A stretch of 64,000 nt of DNA from Bacillus sp. 2B10. Lineage in GTDB: Bacteria; Pseudomonadota; Alphaproteobacteria; Sphingomonadales; Sphingomonadaceae. Location: NCBI GenBank assembly GCA_003946805.1, contig RPSH01000019.1:1-64000 (forward strand), read 5' to 3'. How positions within the stretch are numbered: position 1 is the stretch's first letter; each line of letters starts with the position of its first letter. Below the pieces are notes generated by a model. That model did not search any database. It was not told the DNA's origin and was given only the letters and a program-made list of their open reading frames with translations. Made by a program: the position numbers and the translations under genes. Below are positions 44,136 through 53,863 of the stretch, in pieces.

Positions 44136-45383
44136 ATGTTGGACTTTCGGTTCAGTGCGCGCGAGACCGAATATCGCGACCGGGTGCGGGCGTTCCTCGC
44201 CAGCCATGTCGCGACGGCCGATGCCGCCTATCACCACGAAGTCGCGACCGGCGACCGCTGGGCCCCGCTGGCGATGCTCGAACCACTGAAGGAACAGGCG
44301 CGGGCGGCGGGGCTGTGGAACCTGTTCATGCCGCCGCATTCGGGCGCGCCAATGGTCGATGAGAGCTTCGCGTTCGAGGGAACGCAGCTTTCCAACGTCG
44401 AATATGCGCTGTGCGCCGAGGAAATGGGACGCTGGCATTGGGCGAGCGAGGTGTTCAACTGCTCGGCGCCGGACACCGGCAACATGGAAGTGCTGCATCG
44501 CTATGGCACGCGCAAACAGAAGGAAACTTGGCTGCGACCGCTGATGGACGGGCAGATCCGTTCCGCCTTCCTGATGACCGAGCCGGCGGTGGCGTCGTCG
44601 GATGCCACGAATATCGAGACGCGGATCGTGAGCGACGATGACGACTATGTGATCGACGGCCGCAAATGGTGGTCGTCGGGCACCGGCGACCCGCGCTGCG
44701 GGGTCGCGATCGTGATGGGCAAGACCGATCCCGAAGCACCGCGCCACCGCCAGCAGAGCATGATCCTGGTGCCGATGGACACGCCGGGGGTGCGGATCGA
44801 GCGGATGCTGCCGGTCTATGGCTATGACCACGCCCCGCACGGCCATGGCGAGGTGGTGCTGGAGCAGGTCCGGGTGCCCGCCGCCAACCTGTTGCTGGGG
44901 GAGGGCCGGGGGTTCGAGATCGCGCAGGGGCGGCTGGGGCCGGGGCGTATCCATCACTGCATGCGCACGATCGGCGTTGCGGAAATGGCGCTGGAGGCGA
45001 TGGCCAAAAGGCTGCAATCGCGCATCGCGTTCGGCAAGCGGATCGCCGACCATTCGATCTGGGAACAGCGGGTGGCGCGGGCCCGGATCGATATCGAGAT
45101 GACGCGGCTGCTGTGCCTGAAGGCCGCGGATATGATGGACCGCGCCGGCAACAAGGCGGCGCAGGGCGAGATCGCGATGATCAAGGTGCAGGCGCCGACG
45201 ATGGCGCTGCAAATTCTCGACGATGCGATCCAGGCGCATGGCGGTGGCGGGGTGTCGGAGGATTTTCCGCTGGCCGCCGCGTGGGCGGCGGTGCGCACGC
45301 TGCGCTTCGCCGACGGACCGGACGAGGTGCACAACCGCGCGATCGCCCGCGCCGAGTTCGCACGGGTGTCACATGACCGCTGA
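44136..45383 (+). CDS. Acyl-CoA dehydrogenase, ACAD10/11-like
   Basis: 415 aa FAD-dependent acyl-CoA dehydrogenase. FAD/substrate segments include [16 protein letters not shown] and [11 protein letters not shown], and the C-terminal helical domain has [15 protein letters not shown]. Where ordinary members carry the catalytic YEGT-E motif, this one has ADGPDEVH (392-399), a pattern I associate with ACAD10/ACAD11 and related bacterial proteins. GGGAGA precedes the ATG. The stop overlaps the following kinase gene by 11 bp. In animals these two activities are fused in one polypeptide. Confidence 0.92.
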   Translation: MLDFRFSARETEYRDRVRAFLASHVATADAAYHHEVATGDRWAPLAMLEPLKEQARAAGLWNLFMPPHSGAPMVDESFAFEGTQLSNVEYALCAEEMGRWHWASEVFNCSAPDTGNMEVLHRYGTRKQKETWLRPLMDGQIRSAFLMTEPAVASSDATNIETRIVSDDDDYVIDGRKWWSSGTGDPRCGVAIVMGKTDPEAPRHRQQSMILVPMDTPGVRIERMLPVYGYDHAPHGHGEVVLEQVRVPAANLLLGEGRGFEIAQGRLGPGRIHHCMRTIGVAEMALEAMAKRLQSRIAFGKRIADHSIWEQRVARARIDIEMTRLLCLKAADMMDRAGNKAAQGEIAMIKVQAPTMALQILDDAIQAHGGGGVSEDFPLAAAWAAVRTLRFADGPDEVHNRAIARAEFARVSHDR

Positions 45384-46386
45384 CCTCGACCTCGCGCGGC
45401 TGACGCCGTGGCTGGCGACGACCATCGGCGACGGGCCGGTCGAGTTGACGCGCTATCCGGGTGGGCAGAGCAATCCGACCTACCGGGTCGACGGTGCGCA
45501 AGGATCGTTCGTGCTGCGGCGCAAGCCGTTCGGGCCGCTGCTGCCCAGCGCCCATGCAATCGAGCGCGAATATGCGCTGATCGCGGCGCTGCATCCGACC
45601 GGCTATCCGGTGCCGCGTCCCGTCGCGCTGTGCGAGGATGCAAAGGTGATCGGCGCGCCCTTCTACCTGATGGAGCGGGTGGCGGGGCGGACGATCTGGG
45701 ACGGGTCGATGCCGAACGCGACACCCGACGAACGGCGTGCGCATTACGAGGCGATGATCGACGCGCTGGCAGCGCTGCACGCGATCGATCCGGTCGCGGT
45801 AGGGCTGGGCGACTATGGCAAGCCGGGCAATTATTTCGAGCGGCAGGTGGCGCGCTGGACCCGGCAGTATCGCGCGAGCCAGACCGACGACCTTCCGCAA
45901 GTCGAGCGGCTGATCGAGTGGCTGCCGCGCACCGTGCCGCCACAGGACCGGGTGGCGATCGTCCATGGCGATTACCGCATCGACAACCTGATCTTTGCCG
46001 AGGACGGCCCGCGGGTGGCGGCGGTGCTCGACTGGGAACTGTCGACACTGGGCGATCCGCTGGCCGACTTCACCTATCTGCTGATGAACTGGGGCACCGA
46101 ACCCGATGGGCGGTCGGGGATCAAGGGGCTGGCCGGCGCGGCAAGCGGCCTCCCGACGATCGAGGAGGTCATGGCACGCTATTGCACCGCCACCGGGCGG
46201 CGCGACGTGCCGCAGCTCGAGTGGTATTTCGCCTATAACCTGTTTCGCCTGACCGGGATCGTACAGGGCATCAAGCAGCGGGTGCGCGACGGCAACGCCG
46301 CCAGCGCGCAGGCGGCGGCGATGGCCGAGCGGGTGCCGATGCTGGCGGCGATGGCGTGGGACTTCGCGAAGAAGGCAGGGGCGTGA
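45373..46386 (+). CDS. APH-family phosphotransferase, ACAD10/11 kinase-domain-like (LvaA-like)
   Basis: 337 aa. Nucleotide loop GGQSNPTY (30-37), catalytic HGDYRIDN (198-205, Asp200) and the Mg-binding LDWE (Asp220) then TLGDPLAD. This matches the aminoglycoside-phosphotransferase-like kinases fused to ACAD in human ACAD10/11, and LvaA of Pseudomonas, which phosphorylates 4-hydroxyacyl-CoA. The start overlaps the dehydrogenase stop, and the stop overlaps the SDR start by 1 bp (TGATG), so the three are coupled. Antibiotic resistance is not implied. Confidence 0.9.
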   Translation: MTADLDLARLTPWLATTIGDGPVELTRYPGGQSNPTYRVDGAQGSFVLRRKPFGPLLPSAHAIEREYALIAALHPTGYPVPRPVALCEDAKVIGAPFYLMERVAGRTIWDGSMPNATPDERRAHYEAMIDALAALHAIDPVAVGLGDYGKPGNYFERQVARWTRQYRASQTDDLPQVERLIEWLPRTVPPQDRVAIVHGDYRIDNLIFAEDGPRVAAVLDWELSTLGDPLADFTYLLMNWGTEPDGRSGIKGLAGAASGLPTIEEVMARYCTATGRRDVPQLEWYFAYNLFRLTGIVQGIKQRVRDGNAASAQAAAMAERVPMLAAMAWDFAKKAGA

Positions 46387-47180
46387 TGCGGTTTGCGGGC
46401 AGGTCGGTGCTGGTCACCGGGGCGGGATCGGGCATCGGTCGGGCGAGCGCGATGGCCTTTGCCGGCGAAGGGGCGGGGGTGGTGTGCGCCGACCTGTCCG
46501 GTGCGGAGGCGACTGTCGCGGCGATCGAGGCGGCGGGTGGTCGGGCGGTGGCCTGTACGATGGATGCCGGCACCGACGGCGACGTGGCGCGTACGGTCGC
46601 GCTGGCGGGTGAGCGGTTCGGCGGGATCGATGTCGTCCATGCCAATGCCGGCATATCGGGCGGGATCGCCGGGTTGTTCGACACGACGGCGGAGGATTGG
46701 GCGGAGGTGCTGCGCGTCAACCTGATCGGCCCGTTCCTCGCCATCCGCCACGCCGCGCCGATCATGGCGGCGGCGGGGGGCGGCGCGATCGTGTGTACCG
46801 CCAGCGTCGCCGGCCTGCGATCGGGGGCAGGCGGGGCGGCCTATTCGGCGTCGAAGGCGGGGGTCATCAACCTCGTCCGGACCGCCGCGCAGCAATTGTC
46901 GGGATCGGGCGTTCGGGTCAACGCGGTATGCCCCGGACTGATCGAGACCGGCATGACCGCGATGGTGTACGACCATGCCCGCGAGCACGGCAAGGAAGCG
47001 CGGATCGGACGGCTGAACCCGCTGCGTCGCGGAGGCGAGGCCGAAGAGGTAGCGGCGGTCGTGCTGTTCCTCGCGTCGGCGGAGGCGAGCTATGTCAACG
47101 GACAGGCATGGGCGGTCGATGGCGGGCTGTCGTCGAGCCATCCGGTGACGCGGCAGGACTATGGGCGTACCGCCGTCTGA
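46386..47180 (+). CDS. Short-chain dehydrogenase/reductase
   Basis: 264 aa [11 protein letters not shown] (11-18), HANAG in place of the usual NNAG, catalytic Ser (CTASVAG) and YSASK, ending in a DGGLSSSH C-terminus. Third gene of the coupled dehydrogenase-kinase-SDR set, which suggests oxidation or reduction of a hydroxyacyl- or ketoacyl-CoA intermediate, like LvaD. The exact reaction is inferred only. Confidence 0.92.
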   Translation: MRFAGRSVLVTGAGSGIGRASAMAFAGEGAGVVCADLSGAEATVAAIEAAGGRAVACTMDAGTDGDVARTVALAGERFGGIDVVHANAGISGGIAGLFDTTAEDWAEVLRVNLIGPFLAIRHAAPIMAAAGGGAIVCTASVAGLRSGAGGAAYSASKAGVINLVRTAAQQLSGSGVRVNAVCPGLIETGMTAMVYDHAREHGKEARIGRLNPLRRGGEAEEVAAVVLFLASAEASYVNGQAWAVDGGLSSSHPVTRQDYGRTAV

Positions 47181-47239
47181 CGCAGCGGAACGAATGACGG
47201 TCGCGACCTTTGTCGTTGGAACGACGAAGGAGTTTCCCG

Positions 47240-48319
47240 ATGACCGCCCCGCTGAAACCGCCGATCCGCTATTCGAGCGCGCTGGAACAGCCGCAGCCGA
47301 CCGAGGGCGAGACCGTCGCACAGATGAAGGAATCGTTCGACACGATCCTCGAGACGACGTCGAAGGATTATGGCAAGGCGGTCCGTGCGGTCCATGCGAA
47401 GAGCCACGGCATCCTGCACGGCGAACTGAGCATCCGCGACGACCTGCCGCCCGAATATGCGCAGGGGCTGTTCGCGGCACCGGGCATCTATCCGGTGGTC
47501 ATGCGGTTCTCGACCAATCCCGGCGACATCCTCGACGACGCGATCGGCCTGCCGCGCGGTCTTGCTTGGAAGGTGCTGGAGGTCGATGGCGACCGCCTGC
47601 CCGGTGCGGAAGGGCGGACACAGGACTTCGTGATGGTCAACGCGCCGGTCTTCGCCGCGCCGACGCCCGAGAAGTTCGCCGGCAACCTCAAGCTGCTCGC
47701 AAGGACGACCGACAAGGCGGAATGGGCGAAGAAGGCGCTGTCCTATGTCCTGCGCAGCGCCGAGGCCGCGCTGGAGGCGGTCGGGACCGAGAGCACGCTG
47801 CTCAAGACCATGGGCGGATCGAAGAACGTCCACCCGCTGGGCGAAACCTATTTTTCCGCCACGCCGTTCCGCCACGGGGCGTTCGTCGCGAAATATCAGG
47901 TGGTGCCGGTTTCGCCGGACCTCACCGCGCTGACCGGCAGCGTCATCGATACCAGCGGCCGCCCGGATGCGATCCGCGAGGACATGCAACGCTCGGCCGC
48001 CACGGTACGCGGCGAATGGGAGGTGCGCGTGCAGCTGTTACGCGACAGCGATGCGCAGCCGATCGAGGATGCGGCGACCGAGTGGCCCGAAGCGGTCAGC
48101 CCCTATGTCACGGTCGCGACGATCCGCACCGCGCCACAGGACAGCTGGTCGGCGGACAAGGCGGCCGCGGTCGACGAGAATCTGCGGTTCAGCGTGTGGA
48201 CCGGTCTTGCCGCGCACCAGCCACTGGGCGGCGTCAACCGGGTGCGCAAGCCGGTGTACGACCATTCGGCGGACTATCGGCGGCGGTTCAACGGGTGTCC
48301 ATTGCACGAGCCGGTTTGA
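47240..48319 (+). CDS. Catalase-family heme protein (Y4iL-like)
   Basis: 359 aa, shorter than ordinary catalases (about 480). The distal histidine region is VRAVHAKSHGILHGEL and the catalase MRFSTNPGD segment follows, with the NVHPLGETYFSATPFR motif used in small catalase-related proteins. The proximal heme Tyr region is less clear. No signal peptide. It may be a peroxidase, or an allene-oxide-synthase-like fatty-acid hydroperoxide enzyme. ATG at 47240 with AAGGAG upstream. Same strand as, and 59 bp after, the SDR gene. Confidence 0.82.
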   Translation: MTAPLKPPIRYSSALEQPQPTEGETVAQMKESFDTILETTSKDYGKAVRAVHAKSHGILHGELSIRDDLPPEYAQGLFAAPGIYPVVMRFSTNPGDILDDAIGLPRGLAWKVLEVDGDRLPGAEGRTQDFVMVNAPVFAAPTPEKFAGNLKLLARTTDKAEWAKKALSYVLRSAEAALEAVGTESTLLKTMGGSKNVHPLGETYFSATPFRHGAFVAKYQVVPVSPDLTALTGSVIDTSGRPDAIREDMQRSAATVRGEWEVRVQLLRDSDAQPIEDAATEWPEAVSPYVTVATIRTAPQDSWSADKAAAVDENLRFSVWTGLAAHQPLGGVNRVRKPVYDHSADYRRRFNGCPLHEPV

Positions 48320-48342
48320 GGGTTTTCCGGCTTCGCGCACTG

Positions 48343-48455
48343 CCGTTTGTGCTGAGTAGGGGCTGAGCGAAGTCGAAGACCCGTATCGAAGCACTTCATA
48401 AGCGGTCCTTCGATACGCCCCTTCGACAAGCTCAGTGGCTACTCAGGATGAACGG
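48343..48455. repeat. 113-bp palindromic repeat, family 2 copy 2
   Basis: Same structure as 32987-33097 (CCGTTTGTGCTGAGTAGGGG ... CTACTCAGGATGAACGG). It starts 24 bp after the catalase-like gene and lies between convergent genes. Confidence 0.85.
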
Positions 48456-48481
48456 TATTTGATCGTGTAACGAAGGCGCCG

Positions 48482-49354
48482 CTATTCCCGAACCCGCACC
48501 AGCCCCTCTTGCGCCACGCTCGCCACCAGCCGGCCGTCGCGGCCGAAGAAGCGGCCGCGGTTGAAGCCGCGGGCGTGGCCGGCCCACGGGCTGTCGGTCT
48601 GGTAGAGCAGCCAGTCGTCGGCCCGGAACGGTTCGTGCAGCCACAGCGCATGGTCGACGCTGGCGGTCTGCACCCGGTCCATCATCCAGTGGATGCCGTG
48701 CGGCAGCATGCAGGTGCCCAGCAGCATCATGTCGCTGGCGTAGGCCAGCATCGCGCGGTGCAGCGTCATGTCGTCGCCGATCGGCGCGACCGCGCGGAAC
48801 CAGCCATGTTGCAGCGGCGCGCGCGGGGTCGGGTCGGTCCAGTGCTCGGCCTCGACCGGGCGGATTTCGATCGGGCGGGCGCGCAGGAACAGGTGGCGAT
48901 ATTTCTCGGGAATGCGGTCCTGCATCGATTGGCGCAACTCGGTGTCCGACGGCAGCGATTCGGGTGGCGGCACGTCGGGCATGGCATCCTGATGGCCGAG
49001 GCCGTTCTCCGGCAGCTGGAACGATGCCGCCATATTCAGGATCGCCTTTCCCTGCTGCATCGCGATCACCCGCGCATTGGCGAAGCTGCGCCCGGCAAAG
49101 TCGCGGACGACGCGGTAGACGATCGGATGCTGCTCATCGCCCGGCCGCAGGAAATAGGCGTGGAGCGAATGGGCGATCTTCTCGCCGCCGATCGAGCGCT
49201 GCGCCGCCTGCAACGCCTGCGCGATCACCTGCCCGCCGAACACGCGACCGACGCCGCCGGGGTTGCGGGGGCCGCGATACAGGTCGGTGTCGATCTCCTC
49301 GATATCCAGCAGGCGGATCAGGCCGGCGATCAGGTCGGCGGGGGTGGGCCCCAT
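48482..49354 (-). CDS. tesB: Acyl-CoA thioesterase II (TesB-like)
   Basis: 290 aa double hot-dog thioesterase. N-terminal GGVGRVFGGQVIAQAL, C-terminal LHRAMLAYASDMMLLG with the catalytic Asp, then the Thr/Ser region (ASVDHALWLHEPF) and Gln in ASVAQEGLVR. ATG at 49354 overlaps the upstream dehydrogenase stop (ATGA). Releases CoA from acyl-CoA, perhaps for dead-end intermediates of this pathway. Confidence 0.93.
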   Translation of the reverse strand: MGPTPADLIAGLIRLLDIEEIDTDLYRGPRNPGGVGRVFGGQVIAQALQAAQRSIGGEKIAHSLHAYFLRPGDEQHPIVYRVVRDFAGRSFANARVIAMQQGKAILNMAASFQLPENGLGHQDAMPDVPPPESLPSDTELRQSMQDRIPEKYRHLFLRARPIEIRPVEAEHWTDPTPRAPLQHGWFRAVAPIGDDMTLHRAMLAYASDMMLLGTCMLPHGIHWMMDRVQTASVDHALWLHEPFRADDWLLYQTDSPWAGHARGFNRGRFFGRDGRLVASVAQEGLVRVRE

Positions 49355-50481
49355 CAATAGCCTCCGGCGCGGGCGACGCGGTCGCTGTGATAGGCGATGT
49401 CGCCGAACATCTCGGTCAGGACGCGGGCGCGCTTCATGAAGAAACCGATATCGGCCGCATCGGTCATGCCGATCCCGCCATGCATCTGCACCGATTCCTG
49501 CACCGACAGCGTCATCGCCATCCCCGCCATCGCCTTTGCCACCGACACCGCGATATCGGCGTCGGGCGAGGCGTCGTCGAGCAATTGCTGTGCCTTAAGC
49601 ACCGCGGCGCGGGCGACCTCCATCTCCGAATACAGGTGGGCGGCGCGGTGTTGCAGCGCCTGGAAGCTACCGATCGTCTGGCCGAACTGCTTGCGCTGGC
49701 GCAGGTAATCGAGCGTGCGGGTCATCGCGCCGTCGCCGACGCCGAGCGATTCCGCCGCCGCGCCGGTGCGGGCGGCGGCAAGCAGGCGGGCGAGCGCGGT
49801 ACGACCACCGTCGACGTCGCCGACGACGGCATCGCCGTCCACCTCGACCCCGTCGAGCGTCAGCCGCGCGGCGATGCTGCTGTCGACCAGCCGCCGCGGA
49901 TCGGCAGTCAGGCCGGGCGTACCGGCGGGCAGCGCGAACAGCGTCAGGCCGTCGGCATCGTCCGCGTCGCCGGCGGTGCGCGCGACGACGAGGATCAGGT
50001 CGGCGATATGGCCGTGCGCCACGAACTGCTTGGTGCCCGACAGGCGGAAGCCGTTGCCCGACCGTTCGGCGCGCAGCGCAACCGCGTCGCCATGCTTGCC
50101 GCGTTCGTCGATCGCCAGCGCGGCGATGGTCCGGCCGGCAGCGATTTCGGGCAGCCAGCGCTCGCCCGGGCCGGTGCCGGTCAGCGCGGCGACGGCGGCG
50201 ACCGAGGTGGCGAGGAACGGCGAGGGCGACAGGTTGCGACCGATCTCCTCCAGCACGATCCCCGCTTCGACATGGCCAAGGCCGAGACCGCCGGCGGCTT
50301 CGGGCACCATCATGCCGGTGAAGCCCATCTCGGCGAACTTCACCCACAGGCCACGATCGAAGCCGGTCGCGTCGTCGGCGTCGCGCAATGCGCGCAGGTG
50401 ATCGACCGGTGCCGCTTCGGCGAGGAATTCGCGCGCGGTGTCGGCGAGCATGGTCTGATCTTCGTTCAGAAACAGGGGCAT
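49354..50481 (-). CDS. Acyl-CoA dehydrogenase, possible non-catalytic partner
   Basis: 375 aa. The fold is complete (LDYLRQRKQFGQTIGSFQALQH, QMHGGIGMTDAADIGFFMKRA), but the terminal segment reads VLTEMFGDIAYHSDRV and lacks the catalytic YEGT/EGGTSE glutamate motif. Its neighbour at 50504 has that motif, so the two may form a mixed oligomer like the steroid-degrading FadE pairs of actinobacteria. Coupled to tesB; 22 bp after the other dehydrogenase. Confidence 0.9.
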   Translation of the reverse strand: MPLFLNEDQTMLADTAREFLAEAAPVDHLRALRDADDATGFDRGLWVKFAEMGFTGMMVPEAAGGLGLGHVEAGIVLEEIGRNLSPSPFLATSVAAVAALTGTGPGERWLPEIAAGRTIAALAIDERGKHGDAVALRAERSGNGFRLSGTKQFVAHGHIADLILVVARTAGDADDADGLTLFALPAGTPGLTADPRRLVDSSIAARLTLDGVEVDGDAVVGDVDGGRTALARLLAAARTGAAAESLGVGDGAMTRTLDYLRQRKQFGQTIGSFQALQHRAAHLYSEMEVARAAVLKAQQLLDDASPDADIAVSVAKAMAGMAMTLSVQESVQMHGGIGMTDAADIGFFMKRARVLTEMFGDIAYHSDRVARAGGY

Positions 50482-50503
50482 GGTATCGATTCCTGACGAA
50501 AGG

Positions 50504-51682
50504 TCACTGAGTCGGCAGGTTGAGGATGCGACGCGCGACGATGTTGAGCTGGATTTCGGACGTGCCGCCCTCGATCGAATTGGCCTTGGTCCGGAGCCAT
50601 GCGCGCGGAGCGGCGCCCCGCTGGCTGTCGGCGCTGTCCCATTCGAGCAGGTCGCTGCCGCCTGCCGCCATCATCAGTTCGTGGCGCGTCTTGTTCAGTT
50701 CGGTTCCGACATATTTCATCATGCTGGGCTGGGCGGGATGCGCGCGCCCGGCCTTCAGTTCGTCGCGGAAGCGTTCGGACATGGCGGTGAAGGCGCGGGC
50801 GCGGACGTCGAACGTCGCGAGTGCGGCACGCAGCATCGGGTCGGCGAGCCGGCCCTGTGCGTCGCGCCCGATCGTCTCGACCGCGCGGTCGATCAGCGGG
50901 CCGTTGCCGGCCATGCCCATGCCGGAGATCATCTCGCGCTCATGGCCCAGCAGGTACTTGGCGACGCCCCACCCCTTGTTCCGCTCTCCGACCAGATTGG
51001 CCTTGGGCACGCGGACATCGTCGAAGAAGGTTTCGCAGAAGGGCGAGTTGCCCGAGATCAGCCTGATCGGGCGCGTGGTGATGCCGGGCGAGGCCATGTC
51101 GAACAACAGGAAGCTGATGCCGCCCTGCTTGGTCGTGCGGTCGGTGCGGACGAGGCAGAAGATCCAGTCGGCCTTGTCGGCATAGCTGGTCCACACCTTC
51201 TGCCCGTTGACGATGAAGTCGTCGCCGTCGTCGACCGCGCTGGTCTGAAGCCCGGCGAGGTCGGAACCGGCGCCGGGTTCGCTATAGCCCTGACACCAGC
51301 GGATTTCGCCGCGGGCGATCTTGGGCAGATGTTCCTGCTTCTGCTCCTCGGTCCCGTATTGCAGCAGCGCGGGGCCGAGCATCGAGATACCGAACGAATA
51401 GAGCGGATTACGTGCATTCAGCGCCGCCATTTCCTCGCGCAGGATCTTTGCTTCGGCGGGCGACAGGCCGCCGCCGCCATAGGCGGTCGGCCAGTCGGGC
51501 ACGGTCCAGCCGCGCGCCGCTATCCGGTCGAGCCATAGCTTCTGGTCCGGATCGGCATAGGTCGGGTTGCGACCGCCCCAGGTGACGTCGCGGTCGGAGC
51601 GGACGGGTTCGCGCATCGACGGCGGGCAGTTTTGCTCCAGCCATGCGCGGGTATCGGCGCGGAATGCGGCAAGATCGCTCAT
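50504..51682 (-). CDS. Acyl-CoA dehydrogenase (catalytic-motif subunit)
   Basis: 392 aa. FAD/substrate motifs [16 protein letters not shown] and [11 protein letters not shown]. The C-terminal [10 protein letters not shown] (369-378) carries the expected catalytic Glu near 371. A 100-residue arm before the GAGSD motif contains [12 protein letters not shown], as in FadE-type enzymes. ATG overlaps the stop of the bifunctional protein (ATGA). Confidence 0.94.
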   Translation of the reverse strand: MSDLAAFRADTRAWLEQNCPPSMREPVRSDRDVTWGGRNPTYADPDQKLWLDRIAARGWTVPDWPTAYGGGGLSPAEAKILREEMAALNARNPLYSFGISMLGPALLQYGTEEQKQEHLPKIARGEIRWCQGYSEPGAGSDLAGLQTSAVDDGDDFIVNGQKVWTSYADKADWIFCLVRTDRTTKQGGISFLLFDMASPGITTRPIRLISGNSPFCETFFDDVRVPKANLVGERNKGWGVAKYLLGHEREMISGMGMAGNGPLIDRAVETIGRDAQGRLADPMLRAALATFDVRARAFTAMSERFRDELKAGRAHPAQPSMMKYVGTELNKTRHELMMAAGGSDLLEWDSADSQRGAAPRAWLRTKANSIEGGTSEIQLNIVARRILNLPTQ

Positions 51683-53703
51683 GACGTGAACCGCCCACCC
51701 TGCTCGGCCTTTTCGCGCAGCAGCGGCGCCACGTCGAAGCCGTGGCGGTCGAGGCCTTCGACGATCTTCTTCAACCCTTCGGTATCCGCCCAGAACATCG
51801 GTCCGCCGCGATAGACCGGCCAGCCATAGCCGTAGATCCACACCACATCGATGTCCGATGCGCGCTGCGCCTTGCCCTCGGCCAGGATCTTCGCCCCTTC
51901 GTTGACCATCGGGTAGAGCGTGCGCTCGACGATCTCCTGATCGGTGATCTCGTGCTGCGGGGTGCCGGTCTTCCTGCGGAAATCCTCGATGATCTCGGCG
52001 ACGCGCGGGCTGTTCGATGCAGTGCGCCTGTCGTCGTAATCGTAGAATCCGGCCTGCTTCTTCTGGCCCCAGCGGCCTTCGGCGGCCAGCGCGTCGCGGA
52101 TACTCTCGATCCGGTTCGGGTCGCGATGCCAGCCGATATCGACACCGGCCAGGTCGGCCATCTGGAACGGGCCCATCGGCATGCCGAAGTCGACATGGAC
52201 GCGATCGACCTGTTCGGGCGTCGCACCTTCGAGCAGCAGCTTCATCGCCTCCACCTGACGCGGCTCCAGCATCCGGTTGCCGATGAAGCCATGGCACACG
52301 CCGGCGATCACTGCGACCTTGCGGATCTTCTTCGACAGCGCCATCGCCGTCGCCAGCACGTCGTCGGCGGTCGCGGCGCCGCGCACGATCTCCAGCAGTT
52401 TCATGACGTTGGCGGGCGAGAAGAAGTGCAGGCCGAGCACGTCCTGCGGACGCTTCGTCGCGGCGGCGATGACGTCGATATCGAGATAGCTGGTGTTCGA
52501 CGCGAGGATCGCGCCGGGTTTGCAGATCGCGTCCAGCTTGCCGAAAATGTCCTGCTTGACCGACATTTCCTCATACACCGCCTCGATTACCAGATCGGCG
52601 TCGGACAGGTCCTGCAACGACAGCGTGGGGGTGAGCAGCGCCATCGCCCGGTCGACCTGCTGCGCGGTCATCCGCCCCTTGGCGGCGGTCGCGTCATAGT
52701 TCCGGCGGATGGTGGCGGTGCCGCGGTCCAGCGCGTCCTGCTGCATCTCGACGATCGTCACGGGGATGCCGGCCGACAGGAAGTTCATGGCGATGCCGCC
52801 GCCCATCGTACCCGCGCCGATGATGCCGACGCGTGCGATCGGACGCTGCGCGACGTCGTCGGCGATACCGTCGATCTTCGATGCCTTGCGTTCGGCGAAG
52901 AAGATGTGCCGCTGTGCCGCCGACTGTACGCCGAACATCAGCTTCATGAATTGCTGCCGTTCGAATTCGACCCCCTCGGCATAGGGCGTCCCGGTCGCCT
53001 TCACCACGCAGGCAATGTTGGCGGCGGGGGCTTCGAACCCGCGGAAGCGGCGGGCATTGGCCCGTTCGAACGCGGCGACCGCTTCCGGATCGGGCGAGAG
53101 CGGGCGCTGCGATGCCCGGGGCAGGGGGCGGATGTCGGCGACCTCGCGGGCATAGGCGATCGCGTCGTCCAGCAGGCTGGTCTCGCCGGCCAGCCGGTCG
53201 ACGATGCCGACATCCTTCGCCACGCTCGCCGGGATCGGATCGCCCTTCGCCACCAGTTCCAGCGCGACGGCGACACCGGCAAGGCGCGGCAGGCGCTGCG
53301 TCCCGCCGGCGCCCGGCAGCAGGCCGAGCTTGACTTCGGGCGTGCCGAGCTTGGCGCTGGGCACCGTGATCCGGTAATGGCTGGCGATCGCGACCTCGCA
53401 TCCGCCGCCCAGCGCGGTGCCATGAATCGCGGCGACGACCGGCTTGTCCGACCCCTCGATCATGTCGACCAGTTCGGGCAGCAGCGGTTCGACCGGGGGC
53501 TTGCCGAATTCGGTGATGTCGGCCCCGGCGAAGAAGGTGCGGCCGGCACAGGCGATGACGACGGCGCGGATCGACGCGTCGCCGGCGGCCTGTTCGATCG
53601 CGGCCTTCAGTTCCAGCCGGACCGGCGCCGACAGGGCGTTGACCGGCGGGTTGTCGGCGATCGCGATCAGGATGTCGCCATGGCGATGGATAGTCACGGA
53701 CAT
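51679..53703 (-). CDS. FadB-like enoyl-CoA hydratase / 3-hydroxyacyl-CoA dehydrogenase
   Basis: 674-aa multifunctional beta-oxidation protein. N-terminal crotonase domain with oxyanion loops ([15 protein letters not shown]) and catalytic Glu103 and Glu123, spaced as in FadB (E119/E139). Then a Rossmann domain GIIGAGTMG (293-301) and 3HCDH domains containing [19 protein letters not shown] and [26 protein letters not shown] precedes the ATG. No separate thiolase is in this cluster. First gene of the leftward set MFE-ACAD-ACAD-tesB. Confidence 0.95.
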   Translation of the reverse strand: MSVTIHRHGDILIAIADNPPVNALSAPVRLELKAAIEQAAGDASIRAVVIACAGRTFFAGADITEFGKPPVEPLLPELVDMIEGSDKPVVAAIHGTALGGGCEVAIASHYRITVPSAKLGTPEVKLGLLPGAGGTQRLPRLAGVAVALELVAKGDPIPASVAKDVGIVDRLAGETSLLDDAIAYAREVADIRPLPRASQRPLSPDPEAVAAFERANARRFRGFEAPAANIACVVKATGTPYAEGVEFERQQFMKLMFGVQSAAQRHIFFAERKASKIDGIADDVAQRPIARVGIIGAGTMGGGIAMNFLSAGIPVTIVEMQQDALDRGTATIRRNYDATAAKGRMTAQQVDRAMALLTPTLSLQDLSDADLVIEAVYEEMSVKQDIFGKLDAICKPGAILASNTSYLDIDVIAAATKRPQDVLGLHFFSPANVMKLLEIVRGAATADDVLATAMALSKKIRKVAVIAGVCHGFIGNRMLEPRQVEAMKLLLEGATPEQVDRVHVDFGMPMGPFQMADLAGVDIGWHRDPNRIESIRDALAAEGRWGQKKQAGFYDYDDRRTASNSPRVAEIIEDFRRKTGTPQHEITDQEIVERTLYPMVNEGAKILAEGKAQRASDIDVVWIYGYGWPVYRGGPMFWADTEGLKKIVEGLDRHGFDVAPLLREKAEQGGRFTS

Positions 53704-53729
53704 GCTCGGCCTTCTCCACAAATTGGCAT

Positions 53730-53749
53730 ACCGGTAATTCTAAACCGGT
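53730..53749. promoter_or_regulatory. Repeated ACCGGT sites in divergent promoter
   Basis: ACCGGT at 53730-53735 and 53744-53749, 14 bp apart, between the divergent MFE and CoA-ligase starts. Possible operator for a regulator of both. The half-site TACCGG resembles part of the TACCG element at 44082. Confidence 0.3.
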
Positions 53750-53863
53750 GCGTCGCTGACGCATTCTATTGCCTTTTGCAGGATCATAATCAATAGTGCG
53801 CGGCAGGAGATGCGCGAAGGCCGGGCAAACCCGACCTTCGACAGATCGAATGGCGGGAGCAGG

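Noticed and set aside
45373-46386. Aminoglycoside resistance gene
   Set aside because: The APH fold is shared, but the context (coupled acyl-CoA dehydrogenase and SDR) and TLGDPLAD-type motif fit ACAD10/11-type kinases, not drug resistance.
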